Of a DNA stretch of 64,000 bases, positions 39,015 to 48,087 are shown in pieces; the stretch's first letter is position 1; each line of letters begins with the position of its first letter. Made by a program: the position numbers and the translations under genes. Below the pieces are notes generated by a model. It was not told where the DNA came from. It ran no database searches and saw only the letters and a list, made by a program, of their open reading frames with translations. Source of the DNA: Candidatus Hydrogenedentota bacterium (GTDB taxonomy: Bacteria; Hydrogenedentota; Hydrogenedentia; Hydrogenedentales; Hydrogenedentaceae); contig JAOAHN010000058.1 in NCBI GenBank assembly GCA_026415215.1, positions 1-64,000 of the forward strand. The letters run 5' to 3'.

Positions 39015-39157
39015 AAAGAGTCCCTTTAGAAGAATAGAATAACTTTAGAAGAACGAAAATATATTATAATCTATATCCTTGTGGAGTAAAAAAACTAATT
39101 TTTAAGTTAGGTAATACCAAGTGAAAACATTGATTCGATGCGTCTAAGAAAGTAGGT

Positions 39158-42100
39158 GTGGTTAGCATGAAGTGGTACCCATTAAGTTTTGTATGGCGAA
39201 AATATGCATGGGATGTATGGAATCCCATGGTATTCTACGCTAATTTGCCGGATGCTATTAAACCGGAAGAAAAGAAAAAACTGTTAGTGCAAACAATAGT
39301 AGATGGAGTAAATAAGGAAAATACTAATAACCCCGATTTCTTATTTTGGTCTTATGGCGAATTAAGAGCATTAGAGTTGATTACAGAGGTGTTTAGGTAT
39401 GTGATAGATGTTTATTGTAATAAGGTTGTTGAGGCTCCATTTGCGGGTTACGGGGAGAGGTTGGAACAGAATATCGGGGAAAGTTTACATTACCTACTTA
39501 AAGAATGGCTTAGTTACTATCCTCCAATAAAGTTATTTTACGGTGAAAATAATATTGAAGATTATTTTGTGAAGATACCGCGAGGTTCGTCATCCTGGGA
39601 AAATACGCTAATAGAGTTGTTATTGGGTTGGGTAAATAATCACAATCCCGCATGCAAAAAATACAAGATTATGTTTGATGATGAACCGTTGAAGGAAAAG
39701 TTTGTTGAATATATTGAATCTGTAAAGGAAGCGGAAAAATATTTTTCTGAACTCCCACCCCTTCCTGAAACGAACCTCTCATTATGGGATACCCTTTGGG
39801 AGCCTATAAGAGCTTGTCCAAATTCGCTTGAGGAACAACTGGAGTTTATTCGCAGAAATTGGAGTTTTTTCTTGCCTGCATATTTATTAAGAGAAATCGA
39901 TGTAGTTCGGGGCGTGATAAGAGAAGAAAGAATTTTCCGCGGGTTTGGCAAAGGACCGCTTGAAGTATTAGATTTTAGAAGAGGGCGGGGATCTGGCTTA
40001 GAAGAATATGAGGCATATTCACCTGATAGAGACTGGATGCCGAATCTCGTTCTCATTGCCAAGTTGGTTTATGTATGGTTGTATCAGCTTTCAAAAAAAT
40101 ACAAGAGGAATATTAGGCGTTTAGATGAGATACCAGATGAGGAGTTAGACCAACTTGCACGCTGGGGGTTTACAGGGCTGTGGTTGATAGGAGTATGGGA
40201 AAGGTCTGAGGCTTCAAAAACAATAAAGAGGTTAGCAGGTAATCCTGAAGCTATTGCTTCTGCTTATTCGATTTATGAGTATGAAGTTGCTCGGGATTTG
40301 GGCGGAGAAGAGGCATTGAGTAATCTAAAAGAAAGGGCTTGGAAAAGGGGGATTAGACTCGCTAGTGATATGGTCCCAAATCACTACGGAATATATTCAC
40401 GGTGGGTAATAGAGTATCCTGAGAGATTTATTCAACTTCCATACTCACCTTTCCCTTCGTACAAGTTCACCGGGCCGAACCTTTCTCTCCATCCGGATAT
40501 CGGTATCTATATTGAAGATGGTTATTGGGACAGAACAGATGCTGCTGTAGTATTCAAGTGGCAAAATTTTAAGACAGGTGAAGTTCGATACATATATCAC
40601 GGAAACGATGGTACACACATGCCGTGGAATGATACAGCCCAGTTGAATTTTCTACTTCCGGAGGTAAGAGAAGCGGTAAAACAAACTATTCTGAAAGTAT
40701 CAGAAAAATTTCCAATAATTCGTTTCGATGCAGCTATGACATTAACAAAGAGGCATTTTCAAAGGCTTTGGTATCCGGCGCCAGATGAAGGTGGGGCAAT
40801 TCCTTCTCGAGCTGATTATGGTATGGCTCGAGAAGAATTTGATAAATTTTTCCCTAAGGAATTTTGGCGTGAAGTGGTGGATATGATAGCCGAGAAATCC
40901 CCTGATACACTTTTGTTGGCAGAAGCTTTTTGGTTGTTAGAAGGATATTTCGTTAGGACACTTGGGATGCATCGAGTTTATAACAGTGCGTTTATGAATA
41001 TGCTTAAAATGGAAGACAATGCAAAGTACAGGCAGACGGTGAAGAATATACTTGAATTTAGCCCGCCCGTTCTTCAAAGATTTGTGAATTTTATGAACAA
41101 CCCAGATGAAGAAACCGCAGTTGCACAATTCGGAAAGGGCGATAAGTACTTTGGTATTGCAACTATGATGGTAACATTACCCGGGTTACCAATGTTTGGG
41201 CACGGACAAATTGAAGGATATGCCGAAAAATATGGAATGGAATATAGTCGAGCGTATTGGGATGAACTCCCAGACGATAATTTAATCCACAGACATGAGG
41301 TAGAAATTTTTCCTCTGATGAGAAAAAGGTATCTTTTCAGTGGGGCTCAAAATTTTGCCTTCTATGATTTTGTTACACCGCAAGGATGGGTTGATGAAAA
41401 TGTATTTGCATATACTAATAGGGTAGGAGAGGAGAAGGCTTTAGTAATCTATAACAATTCCATAAACATGACAAGGGGAAGAATATTTAGTTCAACTCGA
41501 ATTAATGTAGGACCAGCAGACTCTCCTTATTTTATTGTCAAAAACTTAGGAGAAGCACTTGGTCTAAAATCTGATCCAAATGTATATTATGTTTTCAGGG
41601 AACATAGAACTCGCCTTGATTATATTATCTCAGGTAAGCACTTATGTGAAAACGGATTTTATGTGGAACTTCAAGGATATGAATATAAAGTTTTCCTTGA
41701 TTGGCGTGAAGTGCATGACCAGGATGGTATCTGGGCAAGAGTAGCAGAAATCCTTGGAGGAAAGGGTATCTCAAACATAGAGGATCTTTACAAGGAATTT
41801 TTGTTTTCAGATGTACTTGAACCACTAAAAACTCTAATCTCTCCTCTTTGTTTAGGTCGGATTATTAGCGGTGATGAGATAAAGGAGTCGAGTGTAAAAG
41901 AATATATTGAGTTGTTCTGGAATGCTGTTGCTGGGAGAGTAAAATATCCGTTTTCGATAATCCCTTGGGTGGATAGAACTGTATTAGAGCTCGGTAGTGT
42001 GGGGAAAAAATATAAAGTCTTCGTTGAGGAAATAGGCGATCCTGAAATTGTTGAGATTTTAAGGGATTGTTTTGAGGGAGAATATAGAGTTAGATACTCT

Positions 42101-42625
42101 ATTTTACTGGAGATTTGGGGTTTATTCAGCTACATTGGTGGAATGGCTTTACATAAAGTTAGTCCAGAAGGGAGAATAGATAGCGAAGAATTGTCCGTTA
42201 CCGCTCAGTGTGTAAAGGAGTGGTATTTTCCCTCAGCTATTGAAAAAGGTTTGCTCTCACTCGGTTATGATAAAACTTGGGCAATGGAAGATGCTCAGAT
42301 TTTTAGGATAGCTATAGAGCATTCAGAGAGGCTAATAAAGTTGCAGAAGGAACCCTGGGCTCCTAACCTTTACCTGTTATTTAGCGATCCGGCTGTTAAG
42401 AAGGTTTTAGGAGTTCACGAATATGGTGGAAGAACATGGTTGGTAAAAGAGAAGTGGGAATTTTTGCTCAGGGCAATGTTTATGTTTTTATGGTTTGTAA
42501 AGTATCCTTGGGACGAAGTGGATATAGAAGAGTTGTTATATGTTAAAGCAAATATAGATGAACTTATATTTGCAGCATCTGAATCTGATTACGATTTCTA
42601 CTATCTTTTCGAGTCTATTAAGTGA
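39158..42625 (+). CDS. Large GH13-family alpha-amylase-like protein
   Basis: LASDMVPNHYG (region I), PIIRFDAAMTL (region II), LLLAEAFW (region III), MVTLPGLPMFGHGQIEGYAEKYGMEY. Confidence 0.88.
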   Translation: MVSMKWYPLSFVWRKYAWDVWNPMVFYANLPDAIKPEEKKKLLVQTIVDGVNKENTNNPDFLFWSYGELRALELITEVFRYVIDVYCNKVVEAPFAGYGERLEQNIGESLHYLLKEWLSYYPPIKLFYGENNIEDYFVKIPRGSSSWENTLIELLLGWVNNHNPACKKYKIMFDDEPLKEKFVEYIESVKEAEKYFSELPPLPETNLSLWDTLWEPIRACPNSLEEQLEFIRRNWSFFLPAYLLREIDVVRGVIREERIFRGFGKGPLEVLDFRRGRGSGLEEYEAYSPDRDWMPNLVLIAKLVYVWLYQLSKKYKRNIRRLDEIPDEELDQLARWGFTGLWLIGVWERSEASKTIKRLAGNPEAIASAYSIYEYEVARDLGGEEALSNLKERAWKRGIRLASDMVPNHYGIYSRWVIEYPERFIQLPYSPFPSYKFTGPNLSLHPDIGIYIEDGYWDRTDAAVVFKWQNFKTGEVRYIYHGNDGTHMPWNDTAQLNFLLPEVREAVKQTILKVSEKFPIIRFDAAMTLTKRHFQRLWYPAPDEGGAIPSRADYGMAREEFDKFFPKEFWREVVDMIAEKSPDTLLLAEAFWLLEGYFVRTLGMHRVYNSAFMNMLKMEDNAKYRQTVKNILEFSPPVLQRFVNFMNNPDEETAVAQFGKGDKYFGIATMMVTLPGLPMFGHGQIEGYAEKYGMEYSRAYWDELPDDNLIHRHEVEIFPLMRKRYLFSGAQNFAFYDFVTPQGWVDENVFAYTNRVGEEKALVIYNNSINMTRGRIFSSTRINVGPADSPYFIVKNLGEALGLKSDPNVYYVFREHRTRLDYIISGKHLCENGFYVELQGYEYKVFLDWREVHDQDGIWARVAEILGGKGISNIEDLYKEFLFSDVLEPLKTLISPLCLGRIISGDEIKESSVKEYIELFWNAVAGRVKYPFSIIPWVDRTVLELGSVGKKYKVFVEEIGDPEIVEILRDCFEGEYRVRYSILLEIWGLFSYIGGMALHKVSPEGRIDSEELSVTAQCVKEWYFPSAIEKGLLSLGYDKTWAMEDAQIFRIAIEHSERLIKLQKEPWAPNLYLLFSDPAVKKVLGVHEYGGRTWLVKEKWEFLLRAMFMFLWFVKYPWDEVDIEELLYVKANIDELIFAASESDYDFYYLFESIK

Positions 42626-42650
42626 GGACTTGTAGTCAAATCAAACTGCA

Positions 42651-43334
42651 TTACTTAGTTGTGTTAAGTTTCCAGATTTTCAAGTTGTCAAAGCAACCTG
42701 TGTCATCGAAAGAGCCCAATCCGATTTTCCCCTTTATAAAGGTTTTATCCTCTGCAACCATTATTGGTTTGCTCATATTGTCGAAATAGGCTTCTATTTT
42801 TCCCTCTTTACTATCACGAATTATCCTTATTTTGTGAAAATTATTTCCCCACTCTACTCCTTCTGTTCTCTCTTTTGCGATGGATATTCTTGGCGCTCCA
42901 TTCACAAGGAACACGGAATGGGCATGTTCATCTGCTTTAGTAGCAATATGGATGTAATAGTAGTGAGTTGGGTCCTGATACCCGAAGAAAAAGCATAAAT
43001 CACGGTGTCCGTATTCTTTTCCTGTTTGTTTTACATCTACTTCGAGTACAAAATCTTCCCACTCCATTTCTTTTAAAATAGCAATACTTTTTGGGGAACG
43101 CACAGGTGGTTCGTAATTGCTTGGCCCCATTAAGCATAGGAGATGGTTTCCACTCTCATCTTTGGAAAGCGCCCACGCATTAGAGTCTGTCATTTCCCAT
43201 TTGGAAATTCCGGATTCAAAATCCTCAATGAAATCTGGATGTTTCTGAGTAGAGCTCTCTGCAATTAAATAAGTTGTATTAATCAATGAGCAACAAGTTA
43301 GCATTAATATTAGAGTTTTTAACTTATTCTTCAT
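42651..43334 (-). CDS. Secreted concanavalin-like / DUF1080-like domain protein
   Basis: Signal-like N-terminus; DFIEDFESGISKWEMTDSNAWAL; DFVLEVDVKQTGKEYGHRDLCFFFGYQDPTHYYYIHIATKAD. Confidence 0.75.
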   Translation of the reverse strand: MKNKLKTLILMLTCCSLINTTYLIAESSTQKHPDFIEDFESGISKWEMTDSNAWALSKDESGNHLLCLMGPSNYEPPVRSPKSIAILKEMEWEDFVLEVDVKQTGKEYGHRDLCFFFGYQDPTHYYYIHIATKADEHAHSVFLVNGAPRISIAKERTEGVEWGNNFHKIRIIRDSKEGKIEAYFDNMSKPIMVAEDKTFIKGKIGLGSFDDTGCFDNLKIWKLNTTK

Positions 43335-43503
43335 AATTGCTTCCCTTTATAAGTGATTCTTTATTTATAGGGTGTAAATATTTTATTTGATCTAAGGTGC
43401 AAATATAAAGTGAGTTATATCAAAGTTGATTTTTTATTGTTTATTATGATAACATTTCTAATTAGTCAAGTGATTTTCTTATTGTAAGAGCAAGAGAAAA
43501 TAC

Positions 43504-43533
43504 TTGACTTTGAGTATTTTTTTTTGGTTTAAT
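43504..43533 (+). promoter_or_regulatory. Putative promoter of the OmpA/Pal-like gene
   Basis: TTGACT, 18-bp spacer, TTTAAT. Confidence 0.45.
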
Positions 43534-43614
43534 TAGGTTTGTTAGCCGTGAAGGATACGGCACAACGAAGAAAGGTTAACCAGAATAAACTATAACATTA
43601 GAAGGAGGGAATCT

Positions 43615-44262
43615 ATGAAAAAGCTAATAGCATTATCGTTAGTAGTAGCAATTACTGTTGTTGGATTGCCTGCCACAGCGGCAAAGGTTTGGGATGATAT
43701 GTCCTGGTGGGGTAATACTGGAGCTAAACCTGAACCAGTAGCAGATTCTAAGGGAAGGAGTGGTTATTGGTGGTGGCCTAAAGAGCCTGCATCCAATGCG
43801 GATGATTCTGAATTGTGGGGAAATCGTGGGATAGTTTATAGCATGTGGGAGAAACCGGCTCCTCCAGCTCCGCCAGCTCCAACACCTCCACCTCCTGCTC
43901 CTCCGGTTCAGAAGAGAACTGCTCCGGTGTTTAACCATGTATTGTTTGACTTTGATAAGTCTGTATTAAAGCCTGAGGGTAAGGCTATTGTAGACGAAGT
44001 CGTTGCTTACTTAAAGAAGTATCCAAAAGATAAGGTTACTATTGAGGGGCACTGCTGCAGTATTGGAACAGACGAATATAATATGGGATTAGGTCAACGC
44101 CGTGCTGATGCGGTGAAGAAGTATATGGTGGAGAATGGAATAGATGCTTCCCGTATAACTACTATTAGCTACGGCGAAAGCAGACCTGCAGTTCCAAACG
44201 ATACTCCTCAAAATCGTAAACTTAATCGTAGAGCGGTATTTGTAATCACCATTGGAGATTAA
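43615..44262 (+). CDS. OmpA/Pal family protein with proline-rich hinge
   Basis: Signal peptide; APPAPPAPTPPPPAPP hinge; HVLFDFDKSVLKPEGKAIVDEVVAYLKKYPKDKVTIEGHCCSIGTDEYNMGLGQRRADAVKKYM...NRRAVF; AGAAGGAGG RBS. Confidence 0.95.
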   Translation: MKKLIALSLVVAITVVGLPATAAKVWDDMSWWGNTGAKPEPVADSKGRSGYWWWPKEPASNADDSELWGNRGIVYSMWEKPAPPAPPAPTPPPPAPPVQKRTAPVFNHVLFDFDKSVLKPEGKAIVDEVVAYLKKYPKDKVTIEGHCCSIGTDEYNMGLGQRRADAVKKYMVENGIDASRITTISYGESRPAVPNDTPQNRKLNRRAVFVITIGD

Positions 44263-44311
44263 GAGCCACCAGGACGAGACCTAAAAGGTTAACTTTCTCG
44301 GTTGTGCCTTG

Positions 44312-44356
44312 ATATAGGAGGCACGGGAAGGAAAATGCCCGTGCCTCATATATTTT
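44312..44356 (+). terminator. Intrinsic terminator downstream of the OmpA/Pal-like gene
   Basis: GAGGCACGGG (44318-44327) / CCCGTGCCTC (44338-44347), perfect 10-bp GC-rich stem followed by ATATATTTTT. Confidence 0.88.
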
Positions 44357-44718
44357 TAAATTAGATGGTTAAGATAAATTGTGTTAGCTTTTGTTAATGC
44401 TCAATATAATGCTAATTTTTTTTGGAGTGTAAGAGTAATAAAGACTTTTGTGTTCTCGTTACAGTGCTAAATTTTGAATGTTGATGTTTTAGAATAAATA
44501 GTTTTGTAAATAGCGTGTAGATTGGTGAATTATGAAATGCATTTTAATTTTGACTTTTACTCATTACACTTGTTGAAAACTTTTTCTAATCTTATAGTAA
44601 TTACTGATGGATAAGTAGCTTTATTGTTTTAGAGTTCTGGACATTCGAGTATCAGGGAAATCTGTATTTTCAAAAGAATTACCGAAGGGTAAAATGGGTA
44701 GGGAGGGGAAATCTTAAT

Positions 44719-46236
44719 TTATTTTTCTTCCCAGTGAATAGCTAACCAAAATTTATTAACCTTGTTAACCTCAATCTGAGGCGGTAGGGGTAGAGTCTTT
44801 AGATATGATTCGAATTTTTGGGGTATTAGAATTATCTTTTTCTTATCAGATTGGTTTCGTAGAAAACTCACTACTTTTTCTTCAATCTCACCTAATGCCT
44901 TATTAAAGTCTTTCTCTGCTTCCTCGCCAATCTCTATTTCGGGAACAGGTATGTGAAGGTAAAATTCCAACCCATTAAGTTCACGAGATTTTACCGTAAA
45001 AAGTTCTACTTTTTGGTATTTCGTCACCAGTGGGTTAAGATCATCGGCGAGTTGTTTCATATCTTTTGAGTTAGGTATGTAACCTGAAATACCTTTGCCT
45101 ATTATTATAATAAGTGTTTGCACTAAAGCAATTATAAGAACCTGCTTAATATTTATGATATTGTTTTCGATTCTTTTCAGGAGTATTTTTGCCATTCCTG
45201 AAGATAGGGGAATAAATAAAGGAATAATATATAGGGATAATCTTGATTTGCTTACGAAGAAGAAAATCATAGGTATGGTAAATATAAGTAAGAGGAAAAA
45301 AAACTCAATAGTATTGAATTCTGGAAAAAGTATCGGTGTTTTAGATGTTCTTTTCTCTTTTATCATTGAATACACTAAGAGAAAGATCCATAAGCCTGTT
45401 CCTAAAAGAATTGGGGCTACATACACGGGAAATATCTTGTACCATTCGGGATTCCTATCAAATTCCCCTTGGGCAAGCCTTCCAAAAGTCTCATGTAGTA
45501 GCCAGTATTTCAATAAACCGGGATATTTCCAATTTTCATAAAAATACCATCCCAATCCTATTACTATGTATATGAATATTCCTACAGGTGAAATGAAATG
45601 CCATAAACTTTCTTTGTGTTTTATCCATCTCCACATACAAAATGGAACTATTCCTAATAGCGGTATGAGTCCCATAGGACCTTTAGTAAAACATCCCAGA
45701 CCTAATCCTAACCAAAATATGTATACATAGTGCTTCTTTTTATATTTATATGCTTTCCAGAATGAATAGTATGTGATGGAGTGCCATAGTACAAGAAGTG
45801 TGTCAGTGGAGATTGCATTAGCTCCTCCTACTAAAAAAGGTGAAGTCCCATAAATCAAAGAAGCTAATACTCCTGTATTAAAGTCCCATAATTCCTTTGT
45901 AAGGAGAAATACGAACAATACTGTAAAAAGGAATGCAGGTATGAGGTAAAATCTTGCTCCCCAAGTGCTATCATCCCCGAATATTGCTAATCCGCCTGCT
46001 ATCGCAATGTAGGTAAGAGGTGGTTTTGTCCAATGGTGTTCTCCATGAATGATAGGTTCTAATAAATTACCCGATTTGAGGGTTTCTCGAGCACATAAGG
46101 CATATCTTCCTTCTGTTGTTTCGTACAATCCTCGAGTACCCTGGAACAAAGTTACACATAAGAAAGACATAAATAGGGATAAATAAAATGTTTTTCGCCA
46201 GGAATTGAAATCAGATGAAAATTCCTTGTTAAACAT
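44719..46236 (-). CDS. ArnT/PMT-like GT-C (GT39/GT83) membrane glycosyltransferase
   Basis: RGLYETTEGRYALCARETLKSGNLLEPIIHGEHHWTKPPLTYI acidic motif followed by multiple TMs and GCFTKGPMG. Confidence 0.88.
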   Translation of the reverse strand: MFNKEFSSDFNSWRKTFYLSLFMSFLCVTLFQGTRGLYETTEGRYALCARETLKSGNLLEPIIHGEHHWTKPPLTYIAIAGGLAIFGDDSTWGARFYLIPAFLFTVLFVFLLTKELWDFNTGVLASLIYGTSPFLVGGANAISTDTLLVLWHSITYYSFWKAYKYKKKHYVYIFWLGLGLGCFTKGPMGLIPLLGIVPFCMWRWIKHKESLWHFISPVGIFIYIVIGLGWYFYENWKYPGLLKYWLLHETFGRLAQGEFDRNPEWYKIFPVYVAPILLGTGLWIFLLVYSMIKEKRTSKTPILFPEFNTIEFFFLLLIFTIPMIFFFVSKSRLSLYIIPLFIPLSSGMAKILLKRIENNIINIKQVLIIALVQTLIIIIGKGISGYIPNSKDMKQLADDLNPLVTKYQKVELFTVKSRELNGLEFYLHIPVPEIEIGEEAEKDFNKALGEIEEKVVSFLRNQSDKKKIILIPQKFESYLKTLPLPPQIEVNKVNKFWLAIHWEEK

Positions 46237-46239
46237 TTT

Positions 46240-46635
46240 TCACCTACTCCAGTTAAGGTATGTAATCGAGGATTGAAGCACTGTGGCAAAACTTACCCAA
46301 ATCAAGTAGGGTAATTGTAGTAGCGATAGTGTTTTACTATGTGGGTATAGCCATACTATCGATAATATTATGGTAATTAACAAAAGGACTGCGTCTATAG
46401 TTGCTAATAAGTTATTTTTGAGTCCAAATTGAACTGGTGTAAATGAGAAATTGAATATGAGATTTAGTATTAACACAAAGCCTATATGCATTGGGATTTT
46501 TTTTCTTATTACATAATAAAATGTAAACCCATAAGTAATGAATATTAGTGTATAAAGAAAGGTCCATGCGGGCCCAAACACCCAGGCGGGGGGAGACCAC
46601 CATGGTTTAATTAGTTGTTCATAGTATTCCTTCAT
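46240..46635 (-). CDS. TspO/MBR family protein, short form
   Basis: KPWWSPPAWVFGPAWTFLYTLIFITYG; NLIFNFSFTPVQFGLKN; PYLIWVSFATVLQSSITYLN. Confidence 0.9.
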   Translation of the reverse strand: MKEYYEQLIKPWWSPPAWVFGPAWTFLYTLIFITYGFTFYYVIRKKIPMHIGFVLILNLIFNFSFTPVQFGLKNNLLATIDAVLLLITIILSIVWLYPHSKTLSLLQLPYLIWVSFATVLQSSITYLNWSR

Positions 46636-46665
46636 AATTTACTCCACAATCTGCATAGTTATCAT

Positions 46666-47961
46666 TCATAACGGGCTTGAAATATATTCCGGTTGTCCTG
46701 TGGATGCTAAGACAGATCTCCATAACTCGCCAGTAGGATCAACTTGCTTTCTCCCTTTTATTACCATATCCATAGGGATATGAACAAATTCATTGTTTAT
46801 AAACCCTATGGTAATTCCTGTTTTACCTGAAAACCCTGCATGCACTGCGTTTCTGGCTAAAGAATCACAAAATATAGCGTCATCGGCGTTTGCAGGTACG
46901 CTCCTAATAATGTAACTTGGGTCAAAGTACTTCATTTGTATATGAATATTCTTATTCTCGAAGTAGTTTAGTATTATATCTTTCAAGAATTTTCCTGGAT
47001 CTGGATGGATAGTATTCCCTGAAGCATCTTTTTTCATATCTTTTTCATTAAACCAGTTAGCACCCGCACCTTCAGCTACTATAACTAATGCATGTTCTCT
47101 GGTTAGAAGCCTATTTTCGAGCCATTTCAAGAATCCATTTTCTCCATTTAGTATAACTGGAACTTCGGGAATTATTACAAAATTTGCTAATTGACTTGCA
47201 AGAGCAGAATAGCAAGCAACGAATCCGGAGTCTCTTCCCATTAGTTTTACCAGACCTAAGCCGTATCTTACAGATTTGGCTTCAATATGGGCACTGATTA
47301 AGACTTTTCTCGCTTCTTCTACGGCGGTGTTAAATCCAAAAGAGCGAGAGATGTAAAGTATATCATTATCTATTGTCTTGGGGATTCCAATGATAGAGAT
47401 TGGTATATTTCGCTTTCTTGTTTCTTTGTATATCTCATAGGCACCTCTATGTGTCCCATCTCCACCTATACAGAAGAGGATGTTTACACCGAGCTGTTTT
47501 AAATAATCAACTATTTTTTGGGGGTCTTGAGGACCTCTTGAGGTACCTAAAATAGTTCCACCTTCGTCGTGAATCTCATCTACAACTTCAGGGTCCAGCT
47601 CGGTGGTAGGAATTTGATTTTCCGGGTTGATTCCAGCAAACCCGTAACGGAAGCCTAAGATTCTTCTGATTCCATAGTTAAACCAAAGTTCTACTACAAG
47701 AGAGCGAATGACATTGTTTAGTCCTGGGCATATCCCCCCACAAGTAACTATCCCTACCGCACATTTATTAGGTTCAAAATATATGAGTTTTCTTGGTCCA
47801 GCCTTTTCAAAAAATAGGTTATCTTCTATGGTGGTTAGTCTTCCTTCTTTAGCTTCTATGTTGAAGGGAATATATATGTTATCCTCGACAAATGAGGACT
47901 CTCTAATAGAAAGTGGAGAGGTAAAAGTGGGATTTCCAACTAATGGGGATTTTAATAACAT
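46666..47961 (-). CDS. 6-phosphofructokinase (ATP-type by GGDGT motif)
   Basis: VGIVTCGGICPGLNNVIRSLV, LFCIGGDGTHRGAYEI, GIPKTIDNDI, KLMGRDSGFVA. Confidence 0.93.
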   Translation of the reverse strand: MLLKSPLVGNPTFTSPLSIRESSFVEDNIYIPFNIEAKEGRLTTIEDNLFFEKAGPRKLIYFEPNKCAVGIVTCGGICPGLNNVIRSLVVELWFNYGIRRILGFRYGFAGINPENQIPTTELDPEVVDEIHDEGGTILGTSRGPQDPQKIVDYLKQLGVNILFCIGGDGTHRGAYEIYKETRKRNIPISIIGIPKTIDNDILYISRSFGFNTAVEEARKVLISAHIEAKSVRYGLGLVKLMGRDSGFVACYSALASQLANFVIIPEVPVILNGENGFLKWLENRLLTREHALVIVAEGAGANWFNEKDMKKDASGNTIHPDPGKFLKDIILNYFENKNIHIQMKYFDPSYIIRSVPANADDAIFCDSLARNAVHAGFSGKTGITIGFINNEFVHIPMDMVIKGRKQVDPTGELWRSVLASTGQPEYISSPL

Positions 47962-48087
47962 TTTATACTCCCTTTATATCCGTTTTTCACGCGTATAAAC
48001 AATAAAAACACTGTGCAAAATTAGTGTTTTTGTAGTATTATATTTTTGTGAGTCTATAATAAAACAAAAACTCTTGGGAGAGCAATA

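Noticed and set aside
39015-39157. Cobalamin riboswitch upstream of the BtuF-like gene
   Set aside because: Only about 140 bp between divergent genes and no B12-box-like sequence recognised.
43639-43938. 99-aa minus-strand ORF RRSRRWRCWSWRSWRSR
   Set aside because: Antisense of the proline-rich hinge of the OmpA/Pal-like gene.
44360-44718. Possible small RNA or tRNA downstream of the OmpA/Pal-like terminator
   Set aside because: No tRNA T-loop or cloverleaf seen; only AT-rich DNA with a weak TTAGC...GCTAA-T8 pattern.
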